Shown: positions 35,482-39,098 of the stretch, one piece after another
Layout of the letters: each line of letters starts with the position of its first letter
How positions within the stretch are numbered: the first letter of the stretch is position 1
Assembly: GCA_012510855.1 (NCBI GenBank)
Contig: JAAZHE010000086.1
Span: 1-39,098 of the forward strand
DNA length: 39,098 nt
Direction of reading: 5' to 3'
From: Bacillota bacterium
GTDB taxonomy: Bacteria > Bacillota > Limnochordia > DTU087
Notes under the pieces: generated by a model
Seen by the model: only the letters and a program-made list of their open reading frames with translations
Told to the model about the DNA's origin: nothing
Databases searched by the model: none
Program-made: the position numbers and the translations under genes

Positions 35482-36720
35482 CTAGTTGATTTCAGCTAGG
35501 ATCTCATTTACCCGCTTCTCTGCGATCTCCAAGAACTGTTCGGCAGTAAGCTCTCCGACAGTCAACCGCTCAAGCTCCTGACCGATGGCTACATCAACCT
35601 TCTCCCAGCCGGATACTTTGGCATAGTAAATCTCCGCTACCTCCAGGGCTTCTCCAAAGGCCTTGATCCACTCATCGGATACATAGCGGGGATCTTCATA
35701 GTGGGCCTTGCGGAAACTGATGAAACCGATTTCCGTAGCCATATCGAGGTAGTTTTCATCGTTGGAAATATAATGCAGGAACTTCCAGGCATATTCCTTC
35801 TGCACCGGGGAAGCTTGGGCATTGACTACCCAGAACCAGGCATACATGGCCATTACCTGACGAGCCGGTCCCTTGAGGGGTGCAATAGCCTGGAACTCCA
35901 GCCTCGGATTGTTGGACTGGTAGAAGGCCTTGGCCCACGGACCTTGCCATTCCATAGCTGATCGTTCTAGAGTAAAAGCGTCTTCGATGAAGTTGGCGTG
36001 GGCAAGCTGCTGGTAAACCTTGGTGGCCTCCAGACCTTCCGGAGTGTTGAAGGCTGCTTTCTTGCCATCGGGCGTCACCAATTCGCCGCCAAAGGCCTTG
36101 AGGATAGTCGCCCAGTGGATTACATTCCAGCTGCCATCTTTCGATGTGGATAGCGTAGTACCAGCTTGGGTCAGGCGACCTCGGTTATCGTATTTGTCCA
36201 GCACCTTGTTGACTTCCAAGAGCTCATCATAGGTGGTAGGTATTGCCACGCCGGCTTCCCGGTACATCTTGGCATTGATAACCGGAGCCTGGATGCCGAT
36301 ATGCTGTATGTAGCCGTAGATCTTGCCGTCGTACTCAGCACTCTGCCCGGCCACTGCTACTGTATTCTCCCGAATGTCCTCCACCACGAAATCGGGTGCA
36401 GGATCAATCCAGCCGTTTTCGACAAGGTCCACCATCCAGGGTCCATACACACCGATTATCTCTGGAGCCGTACCGGCCGCCAGGGAAGTCATGAGTTTCA
36501 TGTTAAGGTCGGCATGTTCCACCGTCGTGATTACTATCTTCACATTGGGATAGAGCTTCTCGAACTCCCGGGCCTGTTTGGCCAGAAGATCATTCCACGG
36601 CTTGTAGGTATGCATCAGAAACCGCAGTGTTACCTGCTCCTCGGCCGCGGCGATGGCGCCAAAAGCCAATATGCTCGTGAGCACTACCACAAGAAACAAC
36701 TTGGTCCTGCTCCTCAACAT
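35482..36720 (-). CDS. CUT1 extracellular sugar-binding protein
   Basis: A 412-residue family 1 solute-binding protein. A signal peptide (TKLFLVVVLTSILAFG, cleavage near AIAAAEE) is followed by the lobe 1 start VTLRFLMHTYKPW and the family segment MKLMTSLAAGTAPEI. ATG start with AGGAGG ~10 nt upstream. There is no lipobox cysteine, so it is probably free in the periplasm, which fits a diderm cell better than a monoderm one. It captures the substrate for the two permeases downstream. Confidence 0.94.
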   Translation of the reverse strand: MLRSRTKLFLVVVLTSILAFGAIAAAEEQVTLRFLMHTYKPWNDLLAKQAREFEKLYPNVKIVITTVEHADLNMKLMTSLAAGTAPEIIGVYGPWMVDLVENGWIDPAPDFVVEDIRENTVAVAGQSAEYDGKIYGYIQHIGIQAPVINAKMYREAGVAIPTTYDELLEVNKVLDKYDNRGRLTQAGTTLSTSKDGSWNVIHWATILKAFGGELVTPDGKKAAFNTPEGLEATKVYQQLAHANFIEDAFTLERSAMEWQGPWAKAFYQSNNPRLEFQAIAPLKGPARQVMAMYAWFWVVNAQASPVQKEYAWKFLHYISNDENYLDMATEIGFISFRKAHYEDPRYVSDEWIKAFGEALEVAEIYYAKVSGWEKVDVAIGQELERLTVGELTAEQFLEIAEKRVNEILAEIN

Positions 36721-36771
36721 AGTCCTTAGACCTCCTATTCTGGTTGCTTATTTTGAATGGTTTCCCCCATC

Positions 36772-37782
36772 TTAGTAGCCCCTAAAGGCTTCCTCGATCA
36801 TTGCAGCGTAATTCAGCGGATTAACGTAGTCGGGGATGGTGTTGCTGGAGCCTACGCAGTATCCGCCGTCGTACCCCAGTTTTTCGATTCGGTCTCTAAC
36901 CAACTGTCGAACCTGTTCTGGAGTTCCCCTACTCAACAGATCTACATCAATGTTCCCAATGAGACAGAACTGATGTCCCCGCTTAGCTTTCACCTCCTCT
37001 GCATCCATGGATTTTGGCTCTAGCGGGTGAATTGCATTGATGCCGATTTCAACAAAATCATCGAATACTTCCCATAGATTCCCATCGGTATGATACAGGA
37101 AAGGTACATTGAGCTCCTGTGCTAGAGCCGCGATCTTCTTCATCCACGGGAAAAGGTGTTCCCTTAGGAACTCAGGTTGTACCAAGAGACCTGAATTAAA
37201 GGCTATATCATCGGTGTACCAAATAGCTCCGATTCTGTCGCCGGCTATTTCGACCGCCCGTCGGTTTACTTCATAGATGGCCTCCCCCTGTTCCCTCATC
37301 AGTTCCGCAACTAAATCGGGTTGCTCAAAAAGCGAGATACAAAAGTGGGTGTAGCCCATATGTGTCCAGGCCCTAGTGAAGATATCTCCTGTTGACATGA
37401 TTATTTTCATGTCCTGGGGGAGCCGCTTGCTCACTGCCTCCAAGAGTGAGTAGTCCACGCTGTCTATCTCGGTGCGCCACGGCCAGTCTTTCTCTCTCAA
37501 GTCCTGCCATGTCTGCAGCACACCAACACCTTCGATGTTGCCGTCCGCGTGGGTGACGGCATCGAACTGGTAATGGGGCCTTACATGTATGTAGTCATAT
37601 CCAGCCTTAATCCAGAACTCGATTTCATCATCTGCAGTGACTAAAGGCCTGCCAATAATGGCTTCTTTGATAGACTTGGCAATGGAGAATTCACCCAAAG
37701 GAGGCCGGTCAGACCGTCCCTGCAGCAGCAACGCCTTCTTGATCCGTTCAAAATCCGGCTCTGGTTTGATGTTCAGCTTCAA
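36772..37782 (-). CDS. URO-D-fold protein, module C first copy
   Basis: A 336-residue protein of the URO-D superfamily. The barrel motif is YHTDGNLWEVF (His231, Asp233) followed by INAIHPLEP. The C-terminal motif GYCVGSSNTIPDYVNP has Asn (~314) at the third metal-ligand position. Both zinc cysteines are therefore absent. The N-terminus (FERIKKALLLQGRSDRPPLG) is the family start. TTG start with GAGGG 8 nt upstream, beginning 3 nt after the lacI stop, so the two are translationally linked. It precedes the importer genes, so its product is likely needed together with transport. Function unknown. Confidence 0.84.
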   Translation of the reverse strand: MKLNIKPEPDFERIKKALLLQGRSDRPPLGEFSIAKSIKEAIIGRPLVTADDEIEFWIKAGYDYIHVRPHYQFDAVTHADGNIEGVGVLQTWQDLREKDWPWRTEIDSVDYSLLEAVSKRLPQDMKIIMSTGDIFTRAWTHMGYTHFCISLFEQPDLVAELMREQGEAIYEVNRRAVEIAGDRIGAIWYTDDIAFNSGLLVQPEFLREHLFPWMKKIAALAQELNVPFLYHTDGNLWEVFDDFVEIGINAIHPLEPKSMDAEEVKAKRGHQFCLIGNIDVDLLSRGTPEQVRQLVRDRIEKLGYDGGYCVGSSNTIPDYVNPLNYAAMIEEAFRGY

Positions 37783-37785
37783 CTA

Positions 37786-38796
37786 TTAATCCCTCACTCT
37801 CGTCGATTCTCGTCTGATGAGCATCCCGGGCACTAGAACTTGATCCCCCTTAGAAGAACCGTCAGAGATCGCCAACAGCATATCGACGGCTGTCTCCACA
37901 ATAACCCGGGGTTGAACGTCAAAGGCAGTTATACTCGGCTGACTCAGCTCGTCTAGGGACACACCCATATAGCCCATGACACCTATTTCTCCGGGGATAT
38001 CTATACCTCTAGCCCGGGCCATCTGCACAAAACGAAACCGGGGCAAACCTTCACTGATAAACACCACATCGTACTGCTGGTAGAGGTCTAGCAGATGACT
38101 AATGGCCATCTCCTGCTCACTGGCTTTACCGGTGCTCCAGATGAAAAGCGATTGATCAACTTCCATTCCTGCCCGCAGGCACTCCTGGACCAAGCCGTGA
38201 TAGATCCTAAGGTCTATGGCCACTGAAGACCGGCGTCCAAGATGAGCTACCCGCTTGTAACCCATGTCCACCATGTGCTGAACCGCTTCACGAAGCATAC
38301 CTTCGAAGTCGGCATCGACAAAGGCCAGCCCGTCGTTATTTGCACACCGCCCTACGAGAACAAAGGGCACATCCCGATCTCTCAGGACAGAGACCCGCTC
38401 ATCCAACATCTCTACCTCGAAGAGGATTACGCCATCGACTTGTCCGCTATCAACTATCCTCTGGGTATCCAACGCGGCGCTGTCCGGATCGTGGTTTGGA
38501 TAGAAAACCACCCGCTTTCCCCGCCTGGAGAGGGCTGTCATTAAGAGGGAGACAAATTCAAGGTAGCCCTCTCCCGCCTTGTAATCGGGGTCAAAGGGAT
38601 AGAGCACACCTATAGTATCAGTCTTGCCCTGAGCTAGACTTCGGGCGGCGTGGTTGGGTACATACCCGATCTCCCGCATGGCTTTCTCAACCCGCCGGCG
38701 CAGCTCCGGCCTGACTGATGGCTTGCGGTTAATGACATTGGAAACCGTTCCAACTGATACACCGGCTTTCTTGGCTACATCATAAATGGTAGGCAT
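37786..38796 (-). CDS. LacI-family transcriptional regulator, module C
   Basis: A 336-residue repressor. The HTH is YDVAKKAGVSVGTVSNVINR with hinge PNHAARSLAQGKTDTIGVL, then a sugar-sensing domain (RDVPFVLVGRCANND, GEIGVMGYMGVSLDELSQPS). ATG start with GGGAG 9 nt upstream. It is the first gene of a six-gene operon and must regulate its own expression together with the importer and both URO-D-fold enzymes. A clear promoter and operator lie directly upstream. Confidence 0.95.
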   Translation of the reverse strand: MPTIYDVAKKAGVSVGTVSNVINRKPSVRPELRRRVEKAMREIGYVPNHAARSLAQGKTDTIGVLYPFDPDYKAGEGYLEFVSLLMTALSRRGKRVVFYPNHDPDSAALDTQRIVDSGQVDGVILFEVEMLDERVSVLRDRDVPFVLVGRCANNDGLAFVDADFEGMLREAVQHMVDMGYKRVAHLGRRSSVAIDLRIYHGLVQECLRAGMEVDQSLFIWSTGKASEQEMAISHLLDLYQQYDVVFISEGLPRFRFVQMARARGIDIPGEIGVMGYMGVSLDELSQPSITAFDVQPRVIVETAVDMLLAISDGSSKGDQVLVPGMLIRRESTRVRD

Positions 38797-38810
38797 AATC
38801 CCATACTCCC

Positions 38811-38857
38811 ATGAAGCGGTTCATTTCTATTCTATTCCTGTTCTGGAAGCTTGTCAA
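38811..38857 (-). promoter_or_regulatory. Promoter and operator of the module C operon
   Basis: On the minus strand, -35 TTGACA (38852-38857) and -10 TAGAAT (38829-38834) have a 17-bp spacer. ATGAAGCGGTTCAT (38811-38824, arms of 5) lies over the expected transcription start, a classic repressor site. A second LacI-like element, CAAATCGTTTA (38884-38894), lies ~27 bp above the -35. Confidence 0.8.
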
Positions 38858-38951
38858 CTAATGACATCGTTCTATACTTCTCACAAATCGTTTACCATAA
38901 ATAAGCCTCTTGGTCGTCGATCCCACCACTGGCGGGAATTGGAGAAGCTAG

Positions 38952-38993
38952 AAAAAAATAGAACCCAGTATCCTTGAAAAGGGACTGGGTTCT
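38952..38993 (-). terminator. Intrinsic terminator upstream of module C
   Basis: AGAACCCAGT pairs perfectly with ACTGGGTTCT (10 bp, inner CCTT/AGGG extension), followed on the minus strand by A and seven Ts. It ends the transcript of the partial gene at 39019. Confidence 0.92.
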
Positions 38994-39018
38994 GATTCCG
39001 ATTTAACTACCCGTCGGC

Positions 39019-39096
39019 CTAATCCTCTTTCGCTACGCTCCTATAAGCAACGTATGAATAGACCGCGGGTACCAAGGTGACTACAAATATGACCGC
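39019..39096 (-). CDS. C-terminus of a membrane protein (possibly RND/MMPL type), cut by window edge
   Basis: Not in the ORF track. The minus-strand frame entering from the right edge reads AVIFVVTLVPAVYSYVAYRS and ends KED-stop (TAG at 39019-39021), 26 nt before a strong terminator. A final hydrophobic helix with VVTLVPAVYS resembles the last segment of RND-type exporters (VVVPVLYSL). With only 25 codons this is a weak family hint. Confidence 0.45.
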   Translation of the reverse strand, partial: AVIFVVTLVPAVYSYVAYRSVAKED

Positions 39097-39098
39097 CA

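Overview
The window reads like a chromosomal segment of a deep-branching anaerobic member of the Bacillota (Clostridia/Limnochordia-like). The hints are strong Gram-positive-type Shine-Dalgarno sites, many GTG/TTG starts, a class III-type hybrid cluster protein, a short RIC-like protein, an Rrf2 regulator and a DUF6951-like protein. A secretin, a protein with a beta-barrel-like C-terminus and a possible RND-type fragment suggest a cell with an outer membrane (diderm). The taxonomic placement is inference; no rRNA or tRNA gene was seen.

Layout. (1) 1-3666, minus strand: an operon-like row of a secreted beta-rich protein, a secretin, a secreted barrel-like protein and a SARP-type regulator cut by the window edge. 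(2) 4002-5687, minus: glutaminyl-tRNA synthetase. (3) 6021-16647, minus: two neighbouring LacI-controlled modules. Module A is lacI, a ribose-type (CUT2) solute-binding protein whose signal peptide carries an in-frame TGA, ATPase, permease and a URO-D-fold enzyme. Module B is lacI, an internally deleted CUT1 permease remnant and two URO-D-fold enzymes; a third URO-D-fold gene follows beyond a terminator. (4) 16963-19560, plus: RlmD-like rRNA methyltransferase and an MFS transporter. (5) 19770-22703, plus: a RIC-like di-iron protein, a P1B-type metal ATPase with an unusual CPG motif, and a stand-alone HMA metal-binding protein; near-identical FNR-type boxes sit before the RIC-like and HMA genes. 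(6) 22728-23786, minus: a lipoprotein gene split by an in-frame TAG. (7) 24044-26239, plus: an ArsR-controlled ABC-2 exporter. (8) 26475-28895: hybrid cluster protein with an Rrf2 regulator, and a DUF6951-like gene. (9) 28905-32140, minus: GGDEF/HD-GYP membrane protein and iron-dependent alcohol dehydrogenase. (10) 32451-38796, minus: module C, a compact operon of lacI, URO-D-fold enzyme, CUT1 solute-binding protein, two permeases and a second URO-D-fold enzyme, with a clear promoter, operator and terminator.

The most interesting theme is the repeated pairing of LacI regulators, sugar-type ABC importers and URO-D-fold proteins: six URO-D-fold genes in 39 kb, none adjacent to a corrinoid protein. 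By eye, none keeps the full His-Cys...Cys zinc triad of corrinoid methyltransferases; positions are replaced by Asp or Asn in different combinations. This suggests a diversified set of uptake-plus-conversion modules for imported small molecules, possibly methylated or otherwise modified sugars, of unknown chemistry. A second theme is nitrosative/redox and metal stress (RIC-like protein, Hcp, Rrf2, P1B ATPase, HMA protein), partly linked by a shared FNR-family site placed about 42 bp before the predicted transcription starts.
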